Shown: positions 35,354 through 45,288, numbered from the stretch's first letter. The stretch: 64,000 bases of DNA from Rudaea sp. (GCA_031291055.1 JARLJU010000022.1:156405-220404), one strand, 5' to 3'. Numbers and translations: made by a program. Notes: generated from the sequence alone by a model not told the origin.

Positions 35354-36499
35354 ATGGGCCGCATCGAACAAGCCGACAATGCTGCCGTGGGTGCCGCGGA
35401 TGTCCCAGCCGCGACGCCTGTTTGCGAAACCGCTGAACAAATCCAGTTATTCGATGGCGCAGTGCAACCGACAATGAATACAGAACAGCAAGATTCCGGC
35501 AAGACGGAAGCGCGAACGACGCAGGAAGAGACGTCCAGCGCTGCAGTCGTGGCATCCGGCATACCGCCGGAATGGCAGGCGCCTGCCTGCGTGGAAGTAG
35601 CGGAAAGTCTAGGCACGCGCCTGCGCGCGGCCCGCGAGTCGCGCGGCATGAGTTGTGCCGAGGCGGCACAACAATTGAAATTGCCGCTGGCGACCATCCA
35701 GGCGCTGGAATCGGATTGCTACGATCGTATCGGCGAAGGGATCTATCTGCGCGGCTACCTGACGAAATACCTGCGCCTGCTTGATCTGCCGCAGTTGCTG
35801 GCCGAGCGTGTGCTGGGCAGGCAGGAATCGCTGCCACCGCTGACCACGTCCGGCACGGTATCGCGTCCTCGCTATCTGTTTCAACGCTATTCGGTATCGG
35901 CGCTGTATCTGATTCTCACCGGCGTCATCATCGTGCCGGCCGTGCTGCTGGCAACGCGCGGCGGCTTCGAGCCAAGCTTGACCCAGATTACGCCGCTGGA
36001 TACTCCGGAAGCGACAACGCCGGCGCCCGCCGTGAACAGTTCCGTCACGGGCGAAAATGGCCTGGCGACGCCCGCGTCGTCCGCCGTGGCACCGCCGGCT
36101 GCAAAGGCTGTCGATGAAACTCCGCTGGTTGCCTCGTTGACACCATTTCCCGCAGCCAAGCACGACTCCGGGGATGGCATCGACGCCGACAAGCTGGCCG
36201 CAACGGCAACGGTGCCCAGCTCGCCCGGACGCCATTCGCTGCGATTGACTCTGACCAAGCCGAGCTGGGTCGAGATTGTCGCCGGTGATGGCGAAAAGCT
36301 TGACTATGGTTTGCTTCCGGCAGGAACGGTGCGCAGCTACAGCAGCGACAAGTCGATTGATGTGCGCCTGGGCAATACCGAGGGAGCCACGGTGGAGGTC
36401 GACGGGAAGGCACAGGATCTGACGCAGTTTCGCCACGCCAACGTCGCCCATTTCAAGCTGTCCGATGGCGACACCGCAATCTCCCATAGCGGCACCTGA
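35354..36499 (+). CDS. rodZ: cell-shape protein RodZ
   Basis: 381 residues from the ATG at 35354, two bases after pilF; the start is uncertain because no strong site is visible and the first ~80 residues are not conserved. A cytosolic helix-turn-helix domain lies at about 86-150 (GTRLRAARESRGMSCAEAAQ, then YLRGYLTKYLRLLDL). A transmembrane helix lies at 182-201 (SALYLILTGVIIVPAVLLA). A Pro/Ala-rich periplasmic linker and a C-terminal beta domain (LRLTLTKPSWVEIVAGDGEK) follow. RodZ links MreB to the elongation machinery. Confidence 0.92.
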   Translation: MGRIEQADNAAVGAADVPAATPVCETAEQIQLFDGAVQPTMNTEQQDSGKTEARTTQEETSSAAVVASGIPPEWQAPACVEVAESLGTRLRAARESRGMSCAEAAQQLKLPLATIQALESDCYDRIGEGIYLRGYLTKYLRLLDLPQLLAERVLGRQESLPPLTTSGTVSRPRYLFQRYSVSALYLILTGVIIVPAVLLATRGGFEPSLTQITPLDTPEATTPAPAVNSSVTGENGLATPASSAVAPPAAKAVDETPLVASLTPFPAAKHDSGDGIDADKLAATATVPSSPGRHSLRLTLTKPSWVEIVAGDGEKLDYGLLPAGTVRSYSSDKSIDVRLGNTEGATVEVDGKAQDLTQFRHANVAHFKLSDGDTAISHSGT

Positions 36500-36659
36500 A
36501 CAACTCACGGACGCAGACGCACGCGCGCCCGGGTTCCTGCTACCCTAGGCAGCCTCGCGCCGGCCGGCGGCATCGACCTGCGTGCGACACGGTACATTTG
36601 GTTGCTGCGCGCCGCGCAGGACCGCTTTCCACTTGCTGAAATCTTCCGGGTGATACGCG

Positions 36660-37310
36660 ATGGCTTTTGATGTATTGGACGAACACGAACAAGGCGAACT
36701 GGTACAGAAATGGCTGCGCGAGAACGCGTTGTCGATCCTGATCGGTGTCGGTCTGGGCCTGTTGCTCATTTTCGGCTGGCAGCAATGGCGTATCCATCGC
36801 GCGACGCATCGGCTGGATGCGGCAACCCAGTACGGCGTATTCAGCGCGGACATGGACAAGAAAGACGTTGACGCGGCCAAACAGATCGCTGCGACGCTGC
36901 AGAAGGACTATTCCGACACGCCCTACGCTACCCTGTCGGCGCTGCGCATGGCTGACGACGCGGCTGGACGCGGTGATCACGAAGCCGCGCATGCGCAACT
37001 GCAAAGCGCGTATGACCACGCCGGTATCGACGCATTGAAAACACTCGCCGGCCTGTATCTGGCCCGCAGCGAAATCGCCGAGAAGAAACCCCAGGAAGCC
37101 ATCGACCTGCTCGACAAGCTCCCGCAGCTGGGCTACGCCGCATTGCGCGACGAATTGCGCGGCGATGCGTTCGCCGCTCTCGGCCGCAAGGACGAAGCGC
37201 GCACCGCGTATACCGATGCGCTTACCAATCTGGATGCCAGCGCCGCCAATCATGCGTTCCTGGAAATGAAGCTCAACGACCTTGGCAGCGCGGAGAAGAA
37301 AGGCTCATGA
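36660..37310 (+). CDS. yfgM: SecYEG-associated TPR protein YfgM
   Basis: 216 residues. The short cytosolic start MAFDVLDEHEQGELVQKWLR and one transmembrane helix (ALSILIGVGLGLLLIFGWQQ) are typical. A periplasmic tetratricopeptide domain follows. YfgM is an accessory subunit of the Sec translocon that works with PpiD-type chaperones. In many gammaproteobacteria ispG and hisS lie between rodZ and yfgM; here there are only 160 non-coding bases. The stop overlaps the bamB start by ATGA. Confidence 0.92.
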   Translation: MAFDVLDEHEQGELVQKWLRENALSILIGVGLGLLLIFGWQQWRIHRATHRLDAATQYGVFSADMDKKDVDAAKQIAATLQKDYSDTPYATLSALRMADDAAGRGDHEAAHAQLQSAYDHAGIDALKTLAGLYLARSEIAEKKPQEAIDLLDKLPQLGYAALRDELRGDAFAALGRKDEARTAYTDALTNLDASAANHAFLEMKLNDLGSAEKKGS

Positions 37311-38512
37311 AGCGTATTCTGACTTTGCTGTTGCTGGCTGCGGCCGTAAGCGGTTGCACGCGTATCAAGAACATCTTCAACGACGTCAAGAAGGAAAACA
37401 TCGAGCCGCCGACCGTGCTCACCGAGCTGACGCCGACGCTCAACGTGCAAAAGATCTGGAGTGAGCACATTGGCAAGGGTGCCGGCAAGACCGGCGCGCG
37501 CATCTTGCCGGCATACGCCGAAGGCAAGGTTTATGCGGCTGGCGTCGATGGCACTGTTGTCGCCCTCGATGCGGCCAGTGGCCACACGCTGTGGCAGAAG
37601 CGCCTCGGCCAGCGCCATGGCTTCATCCTGCATCACGGCAACAACTCGCTGCGCTGGGCCGGCGGGCCCGGTGTCAGCGGTGACCTGCTTGTGATCGGTT
37701 CGCTCGAAGGCAACGTACAGGCGCTGGATGCCGGCACGGGCGCCGAACGCTGGCACGCACAGGTTTCCTCCGAAGTCATTGCGGCGCCCGCGATTGCCGA
37801 TGGGATCGTGGTCGTGCGTACCAATGATGGACGTCTATACGGCCTCGACGCAACGGACGGCTCGCGCAAATGGGTCTACGATCGCGCCACCGTGCCGGTG
37901 CTGAGCCTGCGCGGCAACTCCGCGCCGCGCGTCGCTGCGGGCGTGATCTATGCCGGCGAGGACAATGGCAAGGTCGTCGCGCTGCAGTTGGCCGATGGCA
38001 AGGTGCTCTGGGAACAGGCGCTCGCTCCGGGCGAGGGCCGCACCGAGATCGAACGTCTGCAGGACGTCGACGGGACGGTTGCGCTGGGCGACGGCGTGGT
38101 CTACGCCTCGGCCTATCGCGGCCATGTGGCCGCGCTGATCATGCAGACCGGCCGGCCGTTGTGGACTCACGAATTGTCGAGCTACACCGGCGTGGCGATT
38201 GCGGCGACGCAGATCTACATCGCAGACGATGATTCTGACGTCTGGGCGCTGGATTTGCGCACCGGTGCTTCCAACTGGAAGCAGGGCGGTCTGAAGTACC
38301 GCTGGGTCAGCGAAGGCGCGGCGCAAGGCGAGTATGTCGTGCTCGGTGATCTGGAAGGCTATGTACACTGGCTGGCCGCGGCAGATGGCAAGTTCGCTGC
38401 GCGAGTGCGCCTTTCCAAGAATCCGATCCAGGCCGCTCCGGTGGTCGTCGGCGACATGGTCTATATCGAAGACATCGACGGCGAAATCGGCGCCTACCGC
38501 ATCGGCAAGTAA
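37307..38512 (+). CDS. bamB: outer-membrane assembly lipoprotein BamB
   Basis: 401 residues. Starts at ATGA over the yfgM stop. Lipobox AAVSGC. The mature protein is a PQQ-type beta-propeller whose blades repeat a V-x-A-L-D-x-x-x-G-x-x-x-W pattern (VVALDAASGHTLW, VQALDAGTGAERW, LYGLDATDGSRKW, VWALDLRTGASNW). BamB is part of the BAM complex that inserts outer-membrane proteins. It closes the yfgM-bamB unit; a large hairpin separates it from der. Confidence 0.95.
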   Translation: MKRILTLLLLAAAVSGCTRIKNIFNDVKKENIEPPTVLTELTPTLNVQKIWSEHIGKGAGKTGARILPAYAEGKVYAAGVDGTVVALDAASGHTLWQKRLGQRHGFILHHGNNSLRWAGGPGVSGDLLVIGSLEGNVQALDAGTGAERWHAQVSSEVIAAPAIADGIVVVRTNDGRLYGLDATDGSRKWVYDRATVPVLSLRGNSAPRVAAGVIYAGEDNGKVVALQLADGKVLWEQALAPGEGRTEIERLQDVDGTVALGDGVVYASAYRGHVAALIMQTGRPLWTHELSSYTGVAIAATQIYIADDDSDVWALDLRTGASNWKQGGLKYRWVSEGAAQGEYVVLGDLEGYVHWLAAADGKFAARVRLSKNPIQAAPVVVGDMVYIEDIDGEIGAYRIGK

Positions 38513-38521
38513 CTGGAGACA

Positions 38522-38606
38522 GTTGGTGGTTCGCGGTTCCTGGTTGTCGGTGAAAGCGGTGCGACCGAATCCACACACCGACAACCGGGAACCAGCAACC
38601 GAAAAC
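38522..38606. repeat. large intergenic hairpin between bamB and der
   Basis: Two 31-base arms (38522-38552 and 38576-38606) are complementary at 24 of 31 positions, with 17 of the innermost 18 matched, around a 23-base loop. The arms carry repeats of GGTTC/CGGTT words. It may act as a terminator or a mobile REP-like element; it has no T tract. Confidence 0.75.
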
Positions 38607-38610
38607 CATC

Positions 38611-40008
38611 ATGCTACCCGTCGTCGCCCTGGTCGGACGCCCCAATGTGGGCAAGTCCACATTGTTCAATGTGCTCACGCGCACGCGCGATGCGCTGGTT
38701 GCCGATATGCCCGGACTCACGCGCGATCGCCACTACGGCATCTGCCGCCTGGGCGGGCGTGAATTTGTCGTCGTTGACACTGGTGGTCTGACCGGAGACA
38801 AGGAAGGCATCGGCGCGCTTACGGCTCACCAGGCCCAGCTGGCGATCGACGAAGCCGATCGTGTCGTATTCGTGGTCGACGCTCGCGATGGCCTGTTGCC
38901 GCACGACCGTATCGTCATGGATGCGTTGCGGCGCCAGGACAAGCCGATCCTTCTGGTCGTCAACAAGATGGACGGCGTCGACGCGAATGCCGCATTGGCT
39001 GAATTCTCCGTCCTCGGCTTCGCCGCGCCGCTGCCGCTGTCGGCCTCCAACGGTCGCGGCATACCGGCGCTGATCGAGGCGATTCAGGCTGATCTTCCGG
39101 CCGTCGACCCGGATGCGCTCGCGGTCGGGGACCCCAACGAAGGCATACGCGTCGCCATCATCGGCCGGCCGAACGTTGGCAAGTCGACCTTGGTCAACCG
39201 TTTGCTGGGTGAAGACCGCGTCATTGTCTCGGACGTCGCCGGAACCACGCGCGACTCGATTCGCGTTGCGTTGGAACGTGACGGCAAACGCTACACCCTG
39301 ATCGACACCGCCGGCGTGCGCCGCCGCGCCAGGGTCGAAGAGGCGGTGGAGAAATTCAGCGTCATCAAGACCCTGCAATCGATTGCCGCAGCGCATGTCG
39401 TGGTCGTCCTGCTGGATGCGCAGGAAGGCGTGTCCGAACAGGATGCCACCCTGATCGGCTACGTGCTCGAGGAGGGCCGTGCCCTCGTGATTGCAGCCAA
39501 CAAGTGGGATGGCTTGTCGACTTATGATCGCGAGCAGTGTCGCAGTTCGCTGTCGCGCAAGCTCGATTTCGTGGGTTTTGCCAGGCAGGTGACGATTTCT
39601 GCGCTGCACGGCTCGGGCATTGCCGAATTGATGCGCGCGATCAATCGCGCCCACGCTTCGGCAACACGCGAATTCGGTTCCGCCGAACTGACGCGGGCGC
39701 TGGAAAAGGCCTACGAAAGCTTCCAGCCGCCGCTGGTGCGCGGGCATGCGCCGAAGCTGCGTTTCGCCCACCCCGGTGGGAGCAATCCGCCGACCATCGT
39801 CGTTCACGGCAGTCGCACCAGGCATATCTCCGAGAACTACCGACGCTACCTGGAGAATTTCTTCCGCAAGCGTTTCAAGCTCGAGGGTACGCCGGTGCGC
39901 ATCGAATTCCGCGAAAGCGACAATCCATTCGCCGGACGCAAGAATGTGCTTACCGAGCGGCAGGTGAAGAAACGCCAGCGGCTGGTACGCAAGGCCAAGA
40001 AACGCTAG
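38611..40008 (+). CDS. der: ribosome-assembly GTPase Der (EngA)
   Basis: 465 residues. Two tandem GTPase domains: the first starts [14 protein letters not shown] with DTGGL and NKMD, the second [13 protein letters not shown] with DTAGVRRR and ANKWDG. A KH-like C-terminal domain ends in a basic tail ([19 protein letters not shown]). Der is required for 50S subunit maturation. The ATG at 38611 directly follows the hairpin; no clear ribosome-binding site is visible. Confidence 0.97.
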   Translation: MLPVVALVGRPNVGKSTLFNVLTRTRDALVADMPGLTRDRHYGICRLGGREFVVVDTGGLTGDKEGIGALTAHQAQLAIDEADRVVFVVDARDGLLPHDRIVMDALRRQDKPILLVVNKMDGVDANAALAEFSVLGFAAPLPLSASNGRGIPALIEAIQADLPAVDPDALAVGDPNEGIRVAIIGRPNVGKSTLVNRLLGEDRVIVSDVAGTTRDSIRVALERDGKRYTLIDTAGVRRRARVEEAVEKFSVIKTLQSIAAAHVVVVLLDAQEGVSEQDATLIGYVLEEGRALVIAANKWDGLSTYDREQCRSSLSRKLDFVGFARQVTISALHGSGIAELMRAINRAHASATREFGSAELTRALEKAYESFQPPLVRGHAPKLRFAHPGGSNPPTIVVHGSRTRHISENYRRYLENFFRKRFKLEGTPVRIEFRESDNPFAGRKNVLTERQVKKRQRLVRKAKKR

Positions 40009-40021
40009 CGCCGGGGACGTC

Positions 40022-40621
40022 GTGCCCTTGCGCTTCAATCCCGCTGACATCACCGCAGCTATCCTCGCCGGTGGTGAGGGCAGACGTCTGGGCGGCCGCG
40101 ACAAGGGTCTGCAGCCATTGAGCGGCAGACCGCTGATCGCCCATGTCGTCACGGCGCTCGCCGCGCAGGTACAGAACTTGTTGATCTGCGCCAATCGCAA
40201 TACCGCGCAGTACGCTGCATTCGCGTCAGTGTGCGCGGATCGCACGCGCGGTTTCCACGGCCCGGTCGCAGGCATCGAGGCAGCATTGGTGAACTGCACG
40301 ACGGCGTGGCTGCTCACCGTACCGGTCGATTGTCCCCGACCGCCTCCGGATCTGTCGCGGCGCCTGTACGACGTCGCACATGCGGCGGACGCGAAGCTGG
40401 CAGTGGCGTACGATGGCATGCGTCGCCAGCCCCTGTTTGCAATCTATAGCCGTGAACTTGCCACCAGTGCGCTATCCGCATTGAACGGCAATCTGCCGGT
40501 CTGGCGCTGGCAGGATGAGTGCGGCGCGGTTGAGGTCGATTTTTCCGACGTGCCTCAAGGCTTCCTCAATCTCAACAGCGAAGAAGATTTCAAGCTCTGG
40601 GAGGAACGCGAACTTGGCTGA
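40022..40621 (+). CDS. mobA: molybdenum cofactor guanylyltransferase MobA
   Basis: 199 residues from a GTG at 40022. The nucleotidyltransferase signature AILAGGEGRRLGGRDKGLQP, followed by PVAGIEAAL and a VPVDCP metal-binding strand, is typical of MobA. It attaches GMP to molybdopterin for DMSO-reductase-type enzymes. It leads the set mobA-moeA-moeB; moeA starts inside its last codons. No molybdoenzyme lies in the window. Confidence 0.92.
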   Translation: MPLRFNPADITAAILAGGEGRRLGGRDKGLQPLSGRPLIAHVVTALAAQVQNLLICANRNTAQYAAFASVCADRTRGFHGPVAGIEAALVNCTTAWLLTVPVDCPRPPPDLSRRLYDVAHAADAKLAVAYDGMRRQPLFAIYSRELATSALSALNGNLPVWRWQDECGAVEVDFSDVPQGFLNLNSEEDFKLWEERELG

Positions 40622-41855
40622 CAAACGATCGTTCCCGACCGGCGTTGGCGTCGACGAGGCGCGTTCCCGTATTGTGGAAATTGCGACAGAGCGCATGTTG
40701 CCGGCAGAGCATGTAACCCTGGAGGCCGCGGGCGGCCGTGTGCTGGCCATCGACATCTGCGCACCGTTCGACGTTCCCGGTTTCGTCAACTCCGCCATGG
40801 ATGGTTTCGCCGTGCGAGCCGAAGACCTGCCCGCGTCGGCTGAAAAACCGTTCCGCCTGCTCGGACAGATTTTTGCGGGCGGCGACATGGCGCCCGAAGT
40901 GCTGACCGATACCTGCGTGCGGGTGACGACCGGTGCGCCGTTGCCGCGTGGCGCGGACACCGTCGTGATGAAGGAAAACACGCGCGCCGATGGTGAGCAC
41001 ATTCTCATCGCACCAGGGACTGCGTCCGCTGCGAACGTGCGTCCTGCAGGCGAGGACTACGCGACCGGCGATCTTGCGTTGAAGCGCGGCATGCGGCTGA
41101 CTCCGGCACGTGTCGGCGTGATTGCCTCGTTCGGTTTTGCCGAAGTGAAAGTGGCGCGCCGCCCGCGCGCGGTGTTGTTCACGACCGGCGATGAACTGGT
41201 CGCGCCGGGCAAGCCGCTCGGCTTTGGTCACATCTACGACAGCAACCGGTTCAGCCTCGGCGGTCTGCTGCAGCAACACGACGTCGCGTTGTTGCGGCAT
41301 GCGCGTCTGCGCGACGACCCCATCGTATTGCGCGATGCCTTGCTCCGCGCCGGCGCGGATGCCGACATCATCTTCAGCAGCGGCGGCGTATCCGCCGGCG
41401 AGGCGGATTTCCTGCCGCGCCTGCTCGCCGAGATCGGTGAAGTATATTTCTGGAAAGTGCGCATGCGTCCCGGCATGCCGTTCCTGTTCGGCAAGATTGG
41501 CGGCGCGCTGCTGTTTGCGCTGCCCGGCAATCCTGTATCGGGCGTCGCCACCTTCCTGAGTCTCGTGAAGCCCGCACTGCAAGCCATGAGCGGTGCCGAA
41601 TCGCGCGGCGCGGCATTGCGCGCGCGTCTTCGCCAGGCCATCCGCAAGCGTCACGCGCGTACCGAATTCCAGCGTGCCCGGCTGGAATGCGATGCCGGTG
41701 GAATCCTGTGGGCAACACCGCTGGAAAAGCAGGGCTCAGGCATGCTGCGCGGGGTCGCCGAAGCCGATGCCTTGGTCGTGCTGCCGGAGGCCGTGAGTGA
41801 ATTCGCAGCAGGCCATGTCGTCGACGTTTTGCCGTTGCCGGGTTGGCCCGGGTGA
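40614..41855 (+). CDS. moeA: molybdopterin molybdotransferase MoeA
   Basis: 413 residues. The start is most likely the TTG at 40614, since GGGAGG (40599-40604) lies nine bases before it, and it overlaps the mobA stop by 8 bases; the upstream ATG at 40515 is deep inside mobA and non-homologous. Signatures: PGFVNSAMDGFAVRAEDL, TGAPLPRGADTVV, TGDELVAPG, SSGGVSAGEADFLP and ALPGNPVSG. It inserts molybdate into adenylylated molybdopterin. Confidence 0.93.
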   Translation: MADKRSFPTGVGVDEARSRIVEIATERMLPAEHVTLEAAGGRVLAIDICAPFDVPGFVNSAMDGFAVRAEDLPASAEKPFRLLGQIFAGGDMAPEVLTDTCVRVTTGAPLPRGADTVVMKENTRADGEHILIAPGTASAANVRPAGEDYATGDLALKRGMRLTPARVGVIASFGFAEVKVARRPRAVLFTTGDELVAPGKPLGFGHIYDSNRFSLGGLLQQHDVALLRHARLRDDPIVLRDALLRAGADADIIFSSGGVSAGEADFLPRLLAEIGEVYFWKVRMRPGMPFLFGKIGGALLFALPGNPVSGVATFLSLVKPALQAMSGAESRGAALRARLRQAIRKRHARTEFQRARLECDAGGILWATPLEKQGSGMLRGVAEADALVVLPEAVSEFAAGHVVDVLPLPGWPG

Positions 41856-41880
41856 CGTTCGCCACTGCTATGCTCTGCAC

Positions 41881-43041
41881 ATGACCGTCGATCGCGAACA
41901 ACTTCTGGCCGAACTTGCCGCACGCATCGAACAGATCGTCCCCGCAGAAGCCCTTGCGAGGCAGGCGCAGGGAGCCGTACTGATCGACGTGCGCGAAGAT
42001 GACGAACGCGCCGCGGGCACCGTGGCCGGTGCGGTGGGAATTGCCCGCGCGTCGTTGCCCGAACGGATCGCGGCAGTTGTGCCCGACAGGAATGCGCAGA
42101 TTCTCACGTTGTGCGGCGGCGGTACGCGATCGCTGCTGGCGGCCGACACATTGCAGCAGCTCGGTTACACGCATGTTGCCTCGGTCACCGGCGGCTTTCG
42201 CCGCTGGAAGGCGGAAGACCTGCCGTTGCGCTTCGATACATTCGACGAAGATGCTGCGGAACGTTATTCGCGCCACTTGCTGCTGCCGGAAGTCGGTGCT
42301 GCGGGCCAGGCACGCCTTGGCGCGGCGCGAATCGCCCTGATCGGCGCTGGCGGACTCGGCTCGCCAGCAGCACTGTACCTTGCGGCGGCGGGCGTCGGTA
42401 CACTGACTCTGATCGACGACGACAAAGTGGAAAAATCCAATCTGCAGCGCCAGCTGCTGCATGCCGACGCACGCATTGGCATGGCCAAGACCGAATCTGC
42501 ACGGATGACGCTGGGGGCGCTCAATCCGCGCGTTCTCATTCACACCCATGAACGACGTCTGTGCGCGGAAAATGTCGAGGCGCTGATCCGTGACAATGAT
42601 GCAGTGATCGACGGCGCCGACAATTTCCCCACACGTTATCTGCTCGATGCCGCCTGTCGCCGCCTGAAGATTCCGCTGGTGTATGGCGCTGTCCATCGTT
42701 TCACCGGCCAGGTGAGTGCGTTCGATGCGCGCCGCGACGACTCGCCTTGTTACCGTTGCCTGTTTCCCGAGCCGCCGGCCGCCGGAGAAGCTCCCAATTG
42801 CGCCGAAGCCGGCGTGCTCGGCGTGCTGCCGGGCATCATCGGGTTGTTGCAGGCGACGGAAGCGATCAAGCTGGTGTTGGGCATCGGCACGCCGCTGGTA
42901 GGCAGGCTGCTTTGCTTTGATGCGCTGGCGGCGAGATTCCGCGAACTGCGGCTGCCACGTGATCCGGGCTGCCCTGGCTGCGGCGAGAAAGCGGAATTTT
43001 CCGGATACGAGGATATTTCACGGTTTTGTGCAGCCCATTGA
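41881..43041 (+). CDS. moeB: MoeB/ThiF-type sulfur-carrier adenylyltransferase with N-terminal rhodanese
   Basis: 386 residues from the ATG at 41881. The first ~115 residues are a rhodanese domain (VLIDVREDDERAAGTVAGAV; active-site loop LTLCGGGTRS with Cys78). The E1-like domain follows: RYSRHLLLPEVGAAGQARLG, the ATP loop GAGGLGSP at 155-162, and zinc pairs CYRC and CPGC. It should adenylate the C-terminus of a MoaD/ThiS-type carrier; the rhodanese part could supply persulfide sulfur. In eukaryotic MOCS3 the rhodanese is C-terminal. It converges with DUF1244 (6 bases apart). Confidence 0.9.
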   Translation: MTVDREQLLAELAARIEQIVPAEALARQAQGAVLIDVREDDERAAGTVAGAVGIARASLPERIAAVVPDRNAQILTLCGGGTRSLLAADTLQQLGYTHVASVTGGFRRWKAEDLPLRFDTFDEDAAERYSRHLLLPEVGAAGQARLGAARIALIGAGGLGSPAALYLAAAGVGTLTLIDDDKVEKSNLQRQLLHADARIGMAKTESARMTLGALNPRVLIHTHERRLCAENVEALIRDNDAVIDGADNFPTRYLLDAACRRLKIPLVYGAVHRFTGQVSAFDARRDDSPCYRCLFPEPPAAGEAPNCAEAGVLGVLPGIIGLLQATEAIKLVLGIGTPLVGRLLCFDALAARFRELRLPRDPGCPGCGEKAEFSGYEDISRFCAAH

Positions 43042-43047
43042 CCCTCG

Positions 43048-43347
43048 TCAGGGATGGTTTTTCTTCGCTGTTTCAAACGCTGTCAGTTGTTCGGGCGTTG
43101 CTTCTTTCTGATATTTCCCTTTCCACTGCGCAAACGGTTCGCCGTAAATGCGCTCGCGAGCCTGCTCCTTGCTCATCTGCATGCCGCTTTCGACCGCCGC
43201 ATCGCGATACCAGTCGGCCAGGCAGTTGCGGCAGAAGCCGGCAAGGATCATCAGGTCGATGTTCTGCACATCGGCGCGGTGCCGGTTCAGATGATCCAGC
43301 AGCCGACGGAATGCGGCAGCTTCCAATTCGATGGCGGTGGGAGTCAT
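43048..43347 (-). CDS. DUF1244 domain protein
   Basis: 99 residues from the ATG at 43347; the open frame upstream is a shadow of folD. The conserved core FRRLLDHLNRHRADVQNIDL, FCRNCLADWYRDAA, ERIYGEPFAQWKGKYQ and TPEQLTAFE is diagnostic of DUF1244, small proteobacterial proteins of unknown function. Two Cys (FCRNC) may bind metal. Divergent from folD. Confidence 0.9.
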   Translation of the reverse strand: MTPTAIELEAAAFRRLLDHLNRHRADVQNIDLMILAGFCRNCLADWYRDAAVESGMQMSKEQARERIYGEPFAQWKGKYQKEATPEQLTAFETAKKNHP

Positions 43348-43467
43348 GAGGTTTGCCCGGTTGATACGCTGGCTGCGCGGCCTCGGGTATGGTACTGCGA
43401 TTCCGAGCCGTTTGAGCCGCGCCCGCGCAACAGCGATAATGCGCCTCCTTTTGCGTGACCATCCCGA

Positions 43468-44310
43468 ATGACCGCGAAGATCCTCGACGGCAAGCGCATC
43501 GGCGATGAACTGCTCGACGAGCTGCGCACACGCGTGGCCTTGCGCAAGGCGCAGGGCCACGCGGTGCCGGGGCTGGCGGTGGTGTTTGTCGGCGACAATC
43601 CGGCATCGGCGGTATACGTGCGCAACAAGCGCCGCGCCTGCAAGCACGTTGGGTTCCGTTCACTCGATTTCGATCTGCCGGCGACGGCGACGCAGGCCGA
43701 ACTCACGGCCCTGATCGACCGGTTGAATGCCGATGCGCAGATCCACGGCATCCTAGTGCAGTTGCCGCTGCCGGCACATGTCGATGCAGCAGCGCTGATC
43801 AACCGCATCGATCCGCGCAAGGATGTCGACGGCTTCCACCCGGAAAACATCGGCAGACTGGCGCTGCGCCAGCGTGGCCTGCGGCCGTGCACTTCGAAAG
43901 GCGTGATGACCCTGCTCGCGCACACCGATCGTCCGGTACGCGGGCAGGACGCCGTCGTGGTCGGCGTATCGAACCATGTCGGGCGCCCGCTTGCGTTCGA
44001 GTTGCTGCTTGCCGGTTGCACGACAACCTGTTGCCACAAATTCACGCGGGATTTGCCTGCGGTCGTGGCCCGGGGCGATATCGTGATCGTTGCCGTCGGG
44101 CGGCCGGGTCTGGTCAAGGGTGCCTGGATCAAGCCGGGCGCCGTCGTCATCGATGTCGGCATCAATCGTCTGGCCGACGGCTCACTGGCGGGCGATGTGG
44201 AGTTCGTCGCGGCTGCCGAGCGCGCCTCGTGGATCACGCCAGTCCCCGGCGGGGTGGGGCCGATGACTGTAGCCACCCTCATGGCCAATACGGTCGAGGC
44301 CGCCGGGTAA
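43468..44310 (+). CDS. folD: methylenetetrahydrofolate dehydrogenase/cyclohydrolase FolD
   Basis: 280 residues. Conserved blocks: [20 protein letters not shown] with the catalytic-type Lys region, [46 protein letters not shown], and [16 protein letters not shown] at the end. It interconverts methylene-, methenyl- and formyl-tetrahydrofolate with NADP in the cytosol. In the third block, SNHVGRP replaces the more common SxxVGxP with no change of the core. Confidence 0.96.
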   Translation: MTAKILDGKRIGDELLDELRTRVALRKAQGHAVPGLAVVFVGDNPASAVYVRNKRRACKHVGFRSLDFDLPATATQAELTALIDRLNADAQIHGILVQLPLPAHVDAAALINRIDPRKDVDGFHPENIGRLALRQRGLRPCTSKGVMTLLAHTDRPVRGQDAVVVGVSNHVGRPLAFELLLAGCTTTCCHKFTRDLPAVVARGDIVIVAVGRPGLVKGAWIKPGAVVIDVGINRLADGSLAGDVEFVAAAERASWITPVPGGVGPMTVATLMANTVEAAG

Positions 44311-44408
44311 TCCTGAATCATGGCGCAATAGGGACTTCAGGCATCTGCTCTCGCGGCAGCGTCTGCGCTACCATTCGCGCCCCGCACCTTCCTTGCATCC
44401 AGCGTCTC

Positions 44409-45269
44409 ATGCCGTTTCCTCGTCGCCTGCGTTTCGCCATCCTGCTCGCCGCTGTCACGCTCAGCGCGTGCGGTAGCGTCATGCGCAAGGCGTCGAATCA
44501 GTTCGCGAACAACCTGACCGATGCAATTCTCAATCAGGATGATCCGGTGACGGTGCGCGATGGCGTGCCGGCCTATCTATTGCTGATTGACGGCATGATC
44601 GGCGGCGACCCGCAAAATGCCGGCGCGTTGCTCGCTGGCGCTCAACTATATGGCGCCTACGCGGGTGGCTTCGTCGAAGATCCCGGTCGCTCGCAGCGAC
44701 TTGCCGGACGCGCCTACGACTACGCCAAGCGTGCATTGTGCCTGCGCGAGAAAGCGCTGTGCATTGCCCTGGATTCTCCCTACGATGCGTTTGCGGTAGC
44801 ACTGGATCAATCTGACCGCGGCGACATAGCGACGATTTACGGTTTCGCCGCCGCCTGGGCCGGAAAGATCCAGGTCAATTCGGGCGACTGGAATGCAATT
44901 GCCGATCTGCCCAAGCTGCAGGCGTTGCTACTCCACATCGTCGCGATGGATCCGCACCACGACAACGGCGGCGCCTATCTGTATCTGGGCGTCATCAACT
45001 CGATACGACCAGCTTCGCTCGGTGGCAAGCCGGAGGAAGGCAAAGCCTGTTTCGACAAGGCGCTGGAGTTGTCTGGTGGCAGGAATCAAATGGTGCGCGT
45101 TCTGTATGCGCAGTTCTACGCCCGACTTGTTTTTGATCAGGCGCTGCACGATAAACTGCTGAACGACGTGCTGGCCGCTGATCCGGTGGCACCACGGCTG
45201 ACGCTGATCAACCTGCTGGCGAAAGGCAAGGCCAAGGCACTGCTGGAATCCGGCAAGGACTATTTCTGA
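44409..45269 (+). CDS. TRAP transporter TatT component lipoprotein
   Basis: 286 residues from the ATG at 44409 (the frame is open far upstream as a shadow). Lipobox TLSAC. The mature protein is all-helical, with tetratricopeptide-like repeats (YDYAKRALCLREKALCIAL and GAYLYLGVINSIR), matching the TatT family found beside some TRAP systems. It ends 19 bases before dctP, forming one operon with dctP-dctQ-dctM. TatT-type proteins are thought to form periplasmic complexes with the binding protein and deliver ligands, probably hydrophobic ones. Confidence 0.85.
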   Translation: MPFPRRLRFAILLAAVTLSACGSVMRKASNQFANNLTDAILNQDDPVTVRDGVPAYLLLIDGMIGGDPQNAGALLAGAQLYGAYAGGFVEDPGRSQRLAGRAYDYAKRALCLREKALCIALDSPYDAFAVALDQSDRGDIATIYGFAAAWAGKIQVNSGDWNAIADLPKLQALLLHIVAMDPHHDNGGAYLYLGVINSIRPASLGGKPEEGKACFDKALELSGGRNQMVRVLYAQFYARLVFDQALHDKLLNDVLAADPVAPRLTLINLLAKGKAKALLESGKDYF

Positions 45270-45288
45270 TTTTGTGGAAAGCGAAAAA

